A stretch of 64,000 bases of DNA from Ashinkailepas kermadecensis (GCA_034440615.1 JAOTOM010005108.1:310001-374000); one strand, 5' to 3'; positions 1 to 12,247 are shown, counted from the first letter of the stretch. The notes: a model not told the origin generated them from the letters alone. A program made the numbers and translations.

Positions 1-696
1 TTCCTGCTGTCACACTGAAACACAATTTCTGTGATTCTTTCGATTTCACGTCACAAGGAAATTGATATTTGAACATGTTTGATAAATTTGTGTCTTCGTC
101 ATTGTCATCGTCTCAGTCGGCTACAGCAGTGTCATCGTCTTGAACGTACACCAGTACGTCGGCCGATTGAGATGACATGTCCTGGCGTTCGGTTGCTGAT
201 CCTGCAGCAGGAATCTTTCTAGCTATCCTTTTCGTCCCTTGCTGATCCACTGCAGGGGCGGCTTTGCCTTCCGAGGGCGACTCTGGCCGAACAATTCGAG
301 GTTGATGCACTCGAGCCTTCCGAGGCTCGAGCCTTTTCCCGGCCGGAGGGGCTCCACCTTTCATTGGGTGGGGGTGGGCACACAGTGTTAAAATAATGAT
401 TGCTTGTTAGTTGTGAGATGTTGACACGAATACAGCAGGATGTCGAAATCGCTACATAAATAATGCCATTTATAATCTTGCCAAGTCCTGCAAACCCAGA
501 TTTGAAACAGATGCGTACATATGACTTTCCCCGTTTTGCGTATTTTGCGAAGTACCTAATTTGGGGATACAGATATCAACGATAACGATACAAACACCTA
601 TGCAATAAACTGGCATTGTATAACGCAGTACATCATTAGGTACTCCTCTCACCTGGAATTGCTCTACGGGGTGTTCGTTATCACGATCACGGGTCA
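1..696. other. No recognised gene or element
   Basis: No recognisable gene, RNA or repeat is visible. A minus-strand open frame at 113-364 encodes 83 residues rich in Arg, Lys, Pro and Ser, ending in DDDTAVAD. It has a plausible coding look, but I see no motif and no homologue comes to mind. It could be the tail of a retroelement ORF1 or chance. Confidence 0.3.
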
Positions 697-912
697 GTGG
701 TGAGCATAAGTATAATTGCAAATGGAATACAGTTAGAAACGAGGCATGAAGACAAACACCAAGAAGCACGATGTCGATATGTCTTTGTGAGGGACGTCGA
801 TTCAGTGTTCAGTAAGTGGTACCCTATTTCGGGAATAATTTATAACTGTGGGCACATGGCCCTTCTTGGTTGCACTCTAGACACTGAACCAGTTGCTCAC
901 CAAATCCGTCGA

Positions 913-1452
913 TTAGCCCTTCCTGGAATACCGAAAAGCAAGCCCTCTATTCTTATAATGATTGTCTATGCTGTTTTTAAAGATGTCCATTGTGCTGCTA
1001 CTGACAATGGTTTCTAGCAGCTGGTTCCAGTGTTCTACTACCCTGTTGGTGAAGAAAGACTGTCTTAACCTTGTCCTGCTGTGATTAACTTTAATTTTGA
1101 ATTGATGACCTCTAATTGCATCATTTCTGCTAAACTCAAACATTTCCCTGAGATATCCCTCTTCCTGATCATGAACAAATTTAAAGACCTCGATGAAATC
1201 TCCTCTCAGCCTTTTATATCTAAGTGAAAACATATTCAATTTCCTCAATCTTTCCTCATATGCCAGGTTGCTTATACCATTAACTATTTTTGTTGCCCTC
1301 TTTTGTACTCTCTCTAAAAGCCAACAATCTTTTTCATAAGGGGGCCAAGCTTGGACACAGCATTCCAAATGTGCCCTGACATAAGCACAGTAAAGATTCC
1401 TGATGACTTCCTCACTTTTGTATGATACATTCCTATATATTGCCCCAAACAT
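913..1452 (-). pseudogene. LINE ORF2 C-terminal region
   Basis: This 179-residue open segment has RAHLECCVQAWPPYEKD, LLERVQKRATKIV and LAYEERLRKLNMFSLRYKR, the standard wording after the RT of CR1-like elements. It continues through SFFTNRVVEHWNQL to a stop at 913. It is the longest uninterrupted piece of this LINE copy. Confidence 0.85.
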
Positions 1453-1668
1453 TCTTAGTGCCTTCCTCCTGGATTCTTTGGTCTGTTCTGATGCCCCAAT
1501 TTTGTGTTCAAAATAACACCTAAGTCCTTCTCCTGCTGAGTCACAGATAGTACTTGGCCTACCATCAAGTATGGAGCCTTCATATGCTGCCTACCTACAT
1601 GCATTATTTTGCACCTATGAAAATTAAATTTAATTTGCCATCTTTTCGGATCACTTCATAAGTTCGTC

Positions 1669-2751
1669 TCAGTCTTTCGGCAGCGAGACCTGCTCATTGT
1701 GTCTTGTTATTGCCCTAAAGACCTTCAAATCATCCGCAAATTTCAAAACCTTACTGCTTAGACCACTTTTAATGTTATTTACAAATATAATGAACAATAG
1801 TGGCCCCAGTATTGACCCCGGGGGGACTCCACTAAGAACATTTCGCCATGATGACTTTGTACCATTTAGCATCACTTTCTGCTGTCTATCTGAAAGCCAC
1901 AACTCTATCCATTTTAGGATGCTACCTGCAATACCATGGACCTGAAGCTGCATCGTTAACCGTTTATGGGGTACCTTGTCCAAGGCCTTACTAAAGTCAA
2001 GATATGCTACATCAACCTGATTTCCCTGATCAAATTGTTCTGTAGCGAAATAAAAAAAAGTCCAAGAGATTTGTGAGACACGATCGCCCTTTTCTAAACC
2101 CATGTTGAGTATCTTGAATCAATCTGTTTCCTTCCAGAACACTATAACTACTATATCCTTGATAATTGATTCGAGTACCTTGCAGACTAGGGATGTGAGG
2201 CTTACTGGCCTATAGTTTTCAACTTTCCTTCTTTCTCCTTTCTTGAAAATAGGAACTACATTTGCTCTTTTCCAATCTGTTGGAATTTCATTTTGTGAAA
2301 CTGATCTACAAAATATAATACTAAGTGGAATTGCCATTTCATTTTCAGCTTCCCGCAATACCATAGCATAAATTTAATCAGATCCTGCTGCCTTGTTAGG
2401 CTTTATTTTCCTGATATGATTGAAAACATCACTATCAATGAAATCAACATCGTTTATCCGATCACCTGTCACTGAACTGTGGTGTACGCCTGGCAGATTA
2501 GTCATATCTTCCAATGTTAACACTGACTTAAACTGCTTGCTCAGCTCCTCAACCATCTCACCATCCTCTCTCAATATAGTACCATTTACTTCCTGTGGAC
2601 CAATTGTGCTAGAGACTTTACTCAGCTTGTAAAAACTAAAAAACCTTTTGCTGTCCCCATTACAGTTCCTAGCCAAATCCAATTCTTTTGCTCGCTTTGC
2701 TGCTCTGGTTTTCTGCTTCAAAGCGTGTCTAGCTTTTTGATAAGACCGCAT
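1669..2751 (-). pseudogene. LINE ORF2 reverse transcriptase remnant
   Basis: The segment 2751-2374 ends in IKPNKAAGSD, the entry to the RT domain. The segment 2364-2119 has IPTDWKRANVVPIFKKGER and YRPVSLTSLVCKVLE, RT blocks 1-2. The segment 2103-1669 has VAYLDFSKALDKVPH (block A), GVPPGSILGPLLFIIFVNN (block B) and FADDLKVF (block C, the YADD-type catalytic site). Stops near 2110 and 2370 interrupt it. All catalytic-block landmarks are present in order. Confidence 0.88.
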
Positions 2752-3183
2752 ATTTACGATATTTGAAGCTTCCTAAAACACTGTAAATGCATCTTTCTTA
2801 GCCTTAATTGCTTTTATCAAATCTTGCGTAAGTCATGCTGGCTTTCCTACCCTTCTTTTGCGCCTTTGCTTTTGGGGGACATGTCTAATCTGAATTCCCC
2901 CAAGTAAGATTTGAACTTTTCCAACATTTCACAGGCATTTAAATTGGAGAATTCTTCTTCCCATTCTATGGCACTTAAGCCGCTCTCATGCAGTCAAAAT
3001 CTTCCCTGTTAAAATTTGGAACCTTTGCCAAATTATCCTTGATTGTGCCCTCTACTTGTGCCTTGAATCTCACTATGCTATGGTCCCTTCTTCCCAGAGT
3101 TTCTCCTAAAGTCAAGTCTTGAACTAAATCACTTCAATCTGAGAAGACAAGGTCCAAGAATGAGCCCTGCCTAGTTGGTTCCG

Positions 3184-3720
3184 TTACAAACTGGTGTAAG
3201 AACAGGTCCTCTTCAAGGAATTTCCTAAACATTTTACATGATGGGGAGCCAACACCAACATTGTCATATTCTTTAGATTAAAGTCACCAAGAATAAGGCA
3301 TTTCCTCCGAAAGTTTCTACTGATTTCCTCGCAAATCACCTTATCGGGCTCCAGTTGCTGAGAATGTGGCAAGGTTCCTGAACGGTACAAAGCTCCTATC
3401 CCCAGTTTATTGCTGTTGCCTTTTCCCACAGCGACATCAAGCCAAATGGACTCCACAGACACATTTTTTACCCCATCTGCTACTTTTTAAAAACTGAATA
3501 AGCTATTCACATAGAGCGTTACACCACCCCCTTTCACTGCTGGACCCCTATTCCACGAAAACATATTGTATCCCTGGATCTCATGGTCCTGCAAGTTATC
3601 CCCAAAATACTCTTCACTGACCCATGCCTCAGTAATACAAACAAAATCTGGTTCTTCCTCAGCAACATAACACTTGAACTCATCAAATTTGGATCGATTA
3701 CTCTGAGCATTAAGCATCAT
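3184..3720 (-). pseudogene. LINE ORF2 apurinic-like endonuclease remnant
   Basis: The first block (3720-3487) has the APE-type endonuclease opening: LNAQSNRSKF, then DFVCITEAWV, where the Glu is the conserved metal-binding residue, and then GGGVTLYV. After a frame break, the second block (3462-3184) has the GALYRSG and CLILGDFN motifs typical of CR1/Jockey endonucleases. The endonuclease nicks target DNA to start retrotransposition. Stops and frameshifts make it non-functional. Confidence 0.8.
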
Positions 3721-3906
3721 ACACCTAACATATGTTCCATAACCAGCTTTGGCTTTTTCATTTTGAGTAGCTCTTTCATCTCTGGATGAGCTACCACTCT
3801 GCCCCCTTGAACTACTGCTATCCCTATTTGCTGACTGTTAGGTTCTATTGCCTAGCCTGTCACTATTGGCATATCCATGAGATGGCAGTGCCACTTCATC
3901 CCTCCC

Positions 3907-4384
3907 CACCCCATTGTCTAGTTTCCCTGAAGGACATGATCATATACCTTGCTTAACACATGCATCCCCTTCTCGGAGAAGTGCAGGCCATCCCTCTGAT
4001 AGAGGTACCATGAGCCAAAAAACCTGCACCACTCGTCAGAAGGGCTCTGTAGTCCTGCAGCAGCTCCTCACTCCTAGCAGGACCTATGTTATTTACTCCT
4101 GCCTGCACTACAACTGCACTAAACTGGTGCTCACTGGTGGCCTGTGCCACCACTGGCACCAAGTCTTTGACCTTGGCACCAGGCCTGGTGATGCACATCC
4201 TGCCTCTCCGACCTTTACAGAACACCCTATCTAAATGCCGCACACGAGAGTCGCCTACGACCAGCACTGTCTCCTTGCTACTATCCTGGGGGCAGTCCTC
4301 CAATACCCGGAACCTATTTGATGTTAATATACCTGCCTGCTGAGCTGTTCGACTAGGCTGCCTGCCGCTCCTACCACCTGCCAC
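3907..4384 (-). pseudogene. LINE ORF1 remnant with SGNH-esterase domain
   Basis: In the open part (4384-3953) the protein shows GDSRVRHLD, the nucleophile block I of SGNH/GDSL hydrolases, and about 65 residues later VVQAGVNNIG, the block III Asn motif. A one-frame shift near 4030-4000 continues into a segment with RDGLHFSEKG, the Asp-x-x-His block V that supplies the other catalytic residues. All three blocks are therefore present but split over two frames. Some CR1 families are known to carry an esterase in ORF1, and the position directly upstream of the endonuclease of ORF2 fits this. The N-terminus lies in or before the low-complexity tract. Confidence 0.75.
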
Positions 4385-4394
4385 CTGCCACTCA

Positions 4395-5103
4395 CTACCC
4401 CTTGCTTAAGGTCCCCCCCCCCAAACCCTCCCCCACTGATTTTATTCCCCCCCCCCCCCTGAGAGCCCCCAAAATTAGAACTCCTCTTTTCCTAGGAAAA
4501 CTCCCCTCTAAAGATATTCCGCCACCCCCACAGCAGGAGAAACCCCCTGTCCCCTGGGGCCCCCGACACAGAGAAAAAAAACGCCCCCCCCCCACACCCA
4601 ACCCCACTTCTTTCCTTTCCTCCCCCCCCCCACCAAAAAACCCAGCCAAAACCTTGAAAAAAAACTCCCCCACAACCCGCGCCCCAGAGGGCCTAAAAAA
4701 AAAAGAAAAACGGGGGGGGGAAACACCCCCCCCCCACCACCACCCCCCCAAAAAAGAAGGAAAAAAAAAAAAAGCTGGATGGGTAAGGTATTTTAAAATA
4801 TAATTTATATTTTTTAATTTTAAACTTAAGTTATATTAGGTAAAAATTGTTAAAATTTTTTTTTTTATTTTTTTTTTTTTTGGGGTGGGTTGCCTAAATT
4901 TTTTTAAACTATAAAAATGTTTAAAAATAATATTAAAAAAAAAAAAAAAAAAAATAAATAATAAAAAAAAAAAAAAAAAAAAAAAACAACATAAAAACAA
5001 AAAAAACTAAAATAAAAATACCAAACAACCTACCTTAACACCTACGTCAACCACACCGGCACCAACCCCCCCACCCACAAAACCGGGAACCAAAAGGGAA
5101 AAC

Positions 5104-5198
<95 letters not shown>

Positions 5199-5215
5199 AA
5201 AAAACAAAATAAAAA
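4395..5215. repeat. Homopolymer-rich low-complexity tract
   Basis: Runs of C, A, G and T dominate. At 4410-4760 there are poly-C/A blocks, at 4855-4985 A and T runs, and at about 5107-5190 a nearly pure poly-A of more than 80 bases. Proline-rich open frames here are compositional. The tract separates the CR1-like LINE from the next element. It may be genuine, or it may be poorly polished assembly. Confidence 0.85.
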
Positions 5216-5221
5216 CAAACT

Positions 5222-5544
5222 TAAAATAAAAAATACCTAGCATATCAATATACATCAAACAAGTCGTTAGTGTTGCCAAGAACACTTCCCCTTTTGCAGT
5301 GGATATACGGGAAGAAGCGCATCAGCGCCGATTTTTTGTGGTCTGGCGCTAATAATTTTATTTTATTTTAACGGCCCCTATCTCGAAAAATTGTCAGCCG
5401 ATTTCCATTTTCTTGCTTTAAACGACGCGCCTGTCATTTCTAAGAAGGTACGCAGAAAATCGCGTATATCGACTGCTAAAATATGCGGTTAGGTACGAAA
5501 AACCGGAGGGGTGGGTGGATTTCGCCCCCCATCCAGTGCGCGTG
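5222..5544 (-). mobile_element. TTAA-type DNA element, truncated copy
   Basis: This is the mirror image, at roughly 85-90 percent identity by eye, of the first 300 bases of the element at 5549-6484. It ends ...CCAGTGCGCGTG immediately before TTAA at 5545-5548. Its other end is lost in the poly-A tract. The same sequence occurs at about 57390-57698. Confidence 0.75.
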
Positions 5545-5548
5545 TTAA

Positions 5549-6484
5549 CACGCGCACTGGAGGGGCGGGGGCGAAATCCGCCCACCCTCCGGTTTTTCGT
5601 AAATAACTGCAGATTTTACCGGTCGACATACAGTATGTTCTGCGTACTTGCTTAGGAATGACCGGCGCGTCGTTTAAAGCAAGAAAAATGGAAATCGGCC
5701 GAAAATGTTTCAAGTTAGGGGCCGCTAAAGTAAAAAAAAATGTCTAGCGCCAGACCACACAAATCGGCGCTGATGCGCTTCCCGTATATTCGCAAAAGGG
5801 AAGTGTTCTTGGCAACACTGGCGACTTATTTGATGTATATTGATATGCTATATAGTTTCAAGATCATGTTAGGCCACCGAGGTCATGTCAGGTCAAGTTC
5901 ATGACAGGTTAATGGAACCAAACTTGATCAACTGGAATGTTGTCATAAATGCACTACTGGCTGTCATTTGTACTGTTTGTCATTGCGTTTCCATACTTTA
6001 TTCATTCACTTATTCATTTATTCACTCCTTTCTTCACGAAGCCGATTGCTCCGAGCTGCCCGACGGAGCAGTTGGGCGGGCGGCCCGGTTTCGGTAACTG
6101 GAACAGGTAACTGACCAGATAAAGTGGTGCTATATAGGTGACCTGAGCTCAAATGTTGGGTCCAGCATTTGCATTGCATCATTAGTAATGTCCAAAACAT
6201 CATTGATGCCCATTTTGGAGCATTTAAATACAATCACAGCGACCCATAACGATGACAAGCCAAGCCACGCAATACCAGAACATTTTGCAAATTTGACCTC
6301 ATTGGACCTTGAAGATATCGACCTAAGGTCATGAAATTTGCACACAATAGAGTTCACTACCGTACCCATCCACCTTGCGAATTTCGTTCCTCTAGCTTCA
6401 CTAGGAGCCGAGATCTTAGGGGGGGGGGCGGAATCCGCCCCCCCTCCAGTGCGCGTAATTTTCAGAGGCCCTCCAGGGCGCGTG
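5549..6484 (+). mobile_element. TTAA-type non-autonomous DNA element (936 bp)
   Basis: It starts CACGCGCACTGGAGG and ends with the inverted CCTCCAGGGCGCGTG. On the left is TTAA (5545-5548), shared with the neighbouring copy. On the right is TTGA (6485-6488), a one-base decayed TTAA. A related 976-bp copy sits in the opposite orientation at 56723-57698 with intact TTAA on both sides. TTAA duplications are characteristic of piggyBac and Kolobok superfamilies. No transposase ORF is visible, so this is a non-autonomous member. Confidence 0.82.
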
Positions 6485-7027
6485 TTGAGGGCCCTAACCT
6501 CCTCCTCTAGTGCCTGCATCCTGGTAGAAACCACCCATCCTACAGGTTGCAGCTTATTCCTAGATTTAGATTGAAAATGACTTGCTACAAAATGATATAC
6601 AAAAGTAACAGAGCAGATAAAAATAACTGACAAAGCTTAGATGTATCCAAGTTCCTAACTATGCAGCACTTACAAGCTAATCCACTGCTGTTTTTCGGAA
6701 TGCACTTAAGTCAAAAGCACTTGAAGCTCACACAAAAGACACAACACAGGCCACCTATTCTTAACTCAATAGACAATTGACACAACGCAATAGGCAATCA
6801 ACACTTGGCACTGGTCAACACTTGACACAAGGTCGCTGTACAGAAATTTGACATGTTTTTGACCAATTAATAGCTAATAAATAGCTGATAAATAACTAGT
6901 AAATAGCTGACTATTATTGACTATAAATGGCTACCTCCTATGCTGCCAGATAATGATCGAAATACCTCAAGAACACTAGCACACTGGACAGAGACAATAA
7001 GACTAGTCATGAAATAAGATGTATGTG

Positions 7028-7064
7028 CTTCCTTGCTCTTATATGATATATAAGAGCAAGGAAG
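7028..7064. repeat. Perfect short palindrome
   Basis: Arms of 17 bases (CTTCCTTGCTCTTATAT and its exact complement) flank a 3-base spacer. It lies just 5' of a LINE fragment. Confidence 0.9.
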
Positions 7065-7078
7065 TCATGAAAAAAAAC

Positions 7079-7545
7079 TGTACTTAGCATATGTGCGACC
7101 CCACTTGGAATATTTTGTACAAGCATGGAGCCCCTACCTAGATAAGGATATAGACATGTTAGAAAGAGTGCAGCGCAAAGCAACTAGACTCATCAGTGGA
7201 ATAGGTAACTTAGAATATGGAGAAAGGCTTGTGGCATTAGATATGTACTCACTCAAGTATAGGAGATTAAAGGGGGGGACATGATTGAAATGTACAAAAT
7301 TGTTAAAGGGCTAGATCAGGTCAATTTGAATGGCGCTCTTCAGTTTAGAATATCACATAGGAGTCATCAATTCAGGTTAGACAAGTTCAGGTGTTAATTC
7401 AGTTACACGACAACAGGTCTTCAGTCAAAGGGTTGTTGATCAGTGGAGTGGGCTGCCTGCTGATGTTGTGGGGAGTTCCTCATTGAATGTATTTAAAAGT
7501 AGGGTGGACAATTTTTTAGACAGGAAAATCTTGTTTTTCAGTTCT
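7079..7545 (+). pseudogene. LINE ORF2 C-terminal fragment
   Basis: The plus strand reads RPHLEYFVQAWSPYLDKDID, MLERVQRKATRLISGI and YSLKYRRLKG, then after a frameshift MIEMYKIVKGLD and further LINE C-terminal wording to about 7545. It is clearly the same domain as 1452-913 but from a different copy in the opposite orientation. It is 5'-truncated, as is usual for LINE insertions. Confidence 0.82.
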
Positions 7546-10125
7546 AATTTGTGATGGATGGGGTGAGATTTATGTTAAGAAAGCGTGCACGGCACAGACC
7601 CCTTTAAGCAGGCATGGATGCAGTTGGAAAATTATTACTAAGGCATTCAATCCACATGTGTTAAGAGAGATCAGGGGAATAGGGCTGGATAGCTAGGGTA
7701 GATAGGCATTGATAGGTGTGTGGGATATTAGAGGACTGGTTTCTTCAGGATGTGGGATGGTTGGGGTGGGTCTTTTTACCAGGCTTATGGTATCTTCCAT
7801 TTACAGACTTAACTGGATGGGCCCTTGGGTCTCTTATTAAGTCTAAACGTTTTATAACTTTATATAGGGTGTACCTAGCAGTGGATTCAGCACCTTCCTT
7901 CGGGATGTGATACTGATGAGATTGTCTATGGTAGCACAATGGGTATGATGGGAGGAGTTTGTAATTGTTCAGTGTGTTATGCAATAGCAAGTGAATGGTG
8001 CTAGATAGGCTGGGATATATAGCTCCCTAGGAACTTGAGAAAAGGGATTGATAGGGGTGAGAGTATGTATATTTCTAGTACATTTTCTAGATAGGCTTAA
8101 CCCAGATGGGCCCCTGTGGCTCTTATTAAGCCTTAACACTTTATGACAACTGCCTTCTATATGTTTTTTTTAATTGTCTAATTTAATTTAATTGTCTTCT
8201 AGACAATTAGACAACTAGATGAATATCACTTATGCAAGACAGTTAAAATTATAAGGCTAAAGGTTAGAACATGAAATAGCACAGAAGTCGAACAGCACTT
8301 ATAAACACCACTAGTTTAGTCTTAAACTCTATCTTAAACTTAAACACCGAAAAGACTATGCACCACAAGATTAAATATATTATGTTAAGAAAGAATTAGT
8401 ATTCTCTAATGTAACTTATAATATCTACGCACAGGAAAGAAGGCAACAAGCTATCTACAAAATATAAAACAAAGACTTACCTTACGAACGAAACTACACC
8501 GTGAACGCCACAATTTCAAGGTTATCTAATGTATTCAATATTCACCATAAGACGAAGTGAACTATAAGAAAAAAATGTTATTCCCTAACTTAGCTTATAA
8601 TACCTACACACAGATTAAAAGCCACAAGCTATCTACAAAATAAACACAAAAACGTATCTTAATCACCAGTGGTCCATTCTTCTTTTTCCCCTCGGTGTCC
8701 TCAACCAGTCCTCCCCAGGCCTCGGAGCCGCGCGAACACGTCTGTCTGGAACAAGAGCAGAACCGTGGTGAAGTTCACATGCACGTACGTCATGAAATTG
8801 TGTACCAGTTTGGACCTCTTCGGAAGCCATAATGACGTCAGAGACAGTTTCGTTACGTCCTGCTCCGTTTGCAAGCAAGATGTGCGCCGGTTTCTATGGC
8901 ACTGCTTACTTACCAGCTGAATTATTTTATTACCTCATCTTAAATGGCCAGGAAAGGCAATGACATTGTTTTCCTGTAAACATAGATGCTATCGAATACT
9001 TTCTGAAAAGTATTCGGGGGCAAAATACATGAAGGCAATGGGCGGGCCCAAACTGATTGGGGAGCATACCACATAGGGCTCCATGTTAAAAGTTGAAATT
9101 ATTGGAAGGGAACATCCGACATTGGAGGATGGGGGTGGCAAGTGTCCTCCCAAAAGCATACAAAGCTGAACAACAACAATTATAATGCATGCCTCGTATC
9201 GCTGACTGCATTCTGTCATCGGATCATGAATTAACAGTTACATTGGGCTCACTTTGTATGTGGGACTATTGTGTGTCATATGGATCTGTAAGAATCTACC
9301 TAAATCTACATGCTGGATCTGTAGTTATCTACCTAGGTACCTATGCAAGAATAAAGGTGCAGGTGGACGGATGGGTTGTTGAATCATAGATCATAGATGG
9401 CATGTCCACGAACTCATTGCTAAAGGTGCGATTGCAATGATCTAGATTGCATACAAGTTTGATGGCTGAAAATTGATAGGGCAATGGAATTAATACAGTT
9501 CAAGCTACTTTTCCATATGTTTGACATTCAGAGTAACTGTGAAGATAATTATCACCATATAGCTGCTGATTAGTGGCATCATATATTCTTCCGACAATTA
9601 AGAAGCTCGGCATCACATAATCTCAACATTTTATCCTGGAAAGGTGTGTAGGTGGAATGCAGAAGGAAATATTTTTTATTCTTCCATGGGAAAAGTCGGA
9701 GAGCGAATCTGTTATCCAATCCGTTTCCGTTTATATTTGCCAAACTTTCCCATCCGCTCCGTTATCCCGTACCAAACGGATATCCTTACGAGCATCCAAT
9801 CCGTGTGATGCTCTGGTCAGCAGGCATAATGTCACCAGTTGTATTTTCTTGTCCACTATCACACACGGGCTCGATGCATATAGCAATCCGTGCTCCAATT
9901 CATGTTAAGTAAAAACAAACAGCATCAACTGGTGTGTTGAAGCATAGGAAGTAATGAACACCGTTTGCCCTGAAATGAGGTCTTGATCTGCCAGTTCTTC
10001 CAAAACAGGTGCCAGAATATGCTCGCCATCCCCGGGCTGACGCTGCCTCAAACCGTACTTTAGCATGCTCCACATTCGTTGCCGCTCCCAGCTGACCTGC
10101 GAGGCACTGACACGGTCCGGTCCAT
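7546..10125. other. Unassigned unique sequence
   Basis: No gene or known element is recognisable over about 2.6 kb. One place could hold a small minus-strand exon: at 8878-8780 a frame with MASEEVQTGTQFHD runs into a donor-like GTACGTGC. It is too short to call. Short dispersed similarities occur at 8390-8470 and 8570-8640. Confidence 0.4.
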
Positions 10126-11900
10126 GTAGCGGTGGCCGACGGTAGAGGTCGGTACCAGTGCCCCGCCGTCAGTGTTGAGAGGGTGTAGCGGTGGCCGGCG
10201 GTAGGGATCGGTACTAGTGCCCCGCCGTCAGTGTTGAGAGAGTGTAGCGGTGGCCGACGGTAGAGGTCGGTACTAGTGCCCCGCCGTCAGTGTTGAGAGA
10301 GTGTAGCTGTGGCCGGCGGTAGAGGTCGGTACTAGTGCCCCGCCGTCAGTGTTGAGAGAGTGTAGCGGTGGCCGACGGTAGAGGTCGGTACCAGTGCCCC
10401 GCCGTCAGTGTTGAGAGGGTGTAGCGGTGGCCGGCGGTAGGGATCGGTACTAGTGCCCCGCCGTCAGTGTTGAGAGAGTGTAGCTGTGGCCGACGGTAGA
10501 GGTCGGTACTAGTGCCCCGCCGTCAGTGTTGAGAGGGTGTAGCGGCGGCCGGCGGTAGGGATCGGTACTAGTGCCCCGCCGTCAGTATTGAGAGAGTGTA
10601 GCGGTGGCCGACGGTAGAGGTCGGTACTAGTGCCCCGCCGTCACTGTTGAGAGGGTGTAGCGGTGGCCGGCGGTAGGGATCGGTACTAGTGCCCCGCCGT
10701 CAGTATTGAGAGAGTGTAGCGGTGGCCGACGGTAGAGGTCGGTACTAGTGCCCCGCCGTCAGTGTTGAGAGGGTGTAGCGGCGGCCGGCGGTAGGGATCG
10801 GTACTAGTGCCCCGCCGTCAGTATTGAGAGAGTGTAGCGGTGGCCGGCGGTAGGGATCGGTACTAGTGCCCCGCCGTCAGTGTTGAGAGAGTGTAGCGGT
10901 GGCCGGCGGTAGGGATCGGTACTAGTGCCCCGCCGTCAGTATTGAGAGAGTGTAGCGGTGGCCGACGGTAGAGGTCGGTACTAGTGCCCCGCCGTCAGTG
11001 TTGAGAGAGTGTAGCGGTGGCCGGCGGTAGGGATCGGTACTAGTGCCCCGCCGTCAGTATTGAGAGAGTGTAGCGGTGGCCGACGGTAGAGGTCGGTACT
11101 AGTGCCCCGCCGTCAGTGTTGAGAGGGTGTAGCGGTGGCCGGCGGTAGGGATCGGTACTAGTGCCCCGCCGTCAGTGTTGAGAGGGTGTAGCGGTGGCCG
11201 GCGGTAGAGGTCGGTACTAGTGCTCCACCGTCAGTGTTGAGAGAGTGTAGCGGTGGCCGGCGGTAGAGATCGGTACCAGTGCCCCGCCGTCAGTGTTGAG
11301 AGAGTGTAGCTGTGGCCGACGGTAGAGGTCGGTACCAGTGCCCCGCCGTCAGTGTTGAGAGAGTGTAGCTGTGGCCGACGGTAGAGGTCGGTACCAGTGC
11401 CCCGCCGTCAGTGTTGAGAGGGTGTAGCGGTGGCCGACGGTAGAGGTCGGTACCAGTGCCCCGCCGTCAGTGTTGAGAGGATGTATCTGTGGCCGACGGT
11501 AGAGGTCGGTACCAGTGCCCCGCCGTCAGTGGGGGGGGCCGACGGTAGAGGTCGGTACCAGTGCCCCGCCGTCAGTGTTGAGAGGGTGTAGCGGTGGCCG
11601 ACGGTAGAGGTCGGTACCAGTGCCCCGCCGTCAGTGTTGAGAGAGTGTAGCTGTGGCCGACGGTAGAGGTCGGTACCAGTGCCCCGCCGTCAGTGTTGAG
11701 AGGGTGTAGCGGTGGCCGACGGTAGAGGTCGGTACCAGTGCCCCGCCGTCAGTGTTGAGAGGATGTAGCTGTGGCCGACGGTAGAGGTCGGTACCAGTGC
11801 CCCGCCGTCAGTGGGGGGTAGCGGTGGCCGACGGTAGAGGTCGGTACCAGTGCCCCGCCGTCAGTGGGGAGAGGGTGTAGTGTTGGCCGGCCGCAGGGGT
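10126..11900 (+). repeat. 59-bp minisatellite, about 30 copies
   Basis: The unit begins GTAGCGGTGGCCGACGGTAG, continues through GTACCAGTGCCCCGCCGTCAG, and repeats every 59 bases (for example 10126, 10185, 10244). Two sub-variants (GCCGACGG...GAGGTCGG and GCCGGCGG...GGATCGG) alternate in the left half, a higher-order pattern. Two shortened units near 11530 and 11815 contain a G run. Confidence 0.95.
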
Positions 11901-11929
11901 CGGTAACAGTGCCCCCACAGTCGGGCCGC

Positions 11930-12225
11930 CACCCGCCGTCAGTTTGGAGAGGGTGTACCCGCCGTCAGTTGGGAGAGGGTGTAGCGCGGACCGCCACCCG
12001 CCGTCAGTTTGGAGAGCGTGTACCCGCCGTCAGTTGGGAGAGGGTGTACCCGCCGTCAGTTTGGAGAGCGTGTACCCGCCGTCAGTTTGGAGAGCGTGTA
12101 CCCGCCGTCAGTTTGGAGAGCGTGTACCCGCCGTCAGTTGGGAGAGGGTGTACCCGCCGTCAGTTGGGAGAGGGTGTACCCGCCGTCAGTGGAGAAGGTG
12201 TAGCGCGGGCCGCCGCCCGCCGTCA
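11930..12225 (+). repeat. 26-bp minisatellite, about 10 copies
   Basis: The unit is GTGTACCCGCCGTCAGTTTG plus GAGAGC. It shares CCGCCGTCAGT and GAGAG with the 59-bp array to its left and is probably a shortened derivative of it. It runs directly up to the acceptor of the candidate exon at 12248. Confidence 0.93.
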
Positions 12226-12247
12226 GTTGGGATAGAGTGCGTTGCAG

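Larger units (their letters stand above)
913..4395 (-). mobile_element. Decayed CR1-like non-LTR retrotransposon (LINE)
   Basis: Reading down the minus strand, the domains occur in the order expected of a CR1-group LINE: an SGNH/esterase-like domain of ORF1 (about 4290-3907), the endonuclease N-terminus (3720-3487) and further endonuclease (3462-3184), the pre-RT region (2751-2374), reverse transcriptase (2364-1669) and the C-terminal region (1452-913). Each block is in a different frame or ends in a stop, so the copy is dead. It retains about 3.5 kb of coding-derived sequence. The 5' side runs into low-complexity DNA at about 4395. The 3' end is not sharply defined and may reach about 700. 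CR1 elements transpose by target-primed reverse transcription. Assignment to the CR1 group rests on the esterase-containing ORF1 and the RT wording; an L2-like relative is possible. Confidence 0.85.

Noticed and set aside
5230..5860. Long palindrome as an assembly fold-back artefact
   Set aside because: The arms differ by roughly 10-15 percent and meet at a TTAA with element termini. A third copy at 57.4 kb confirms a real element.
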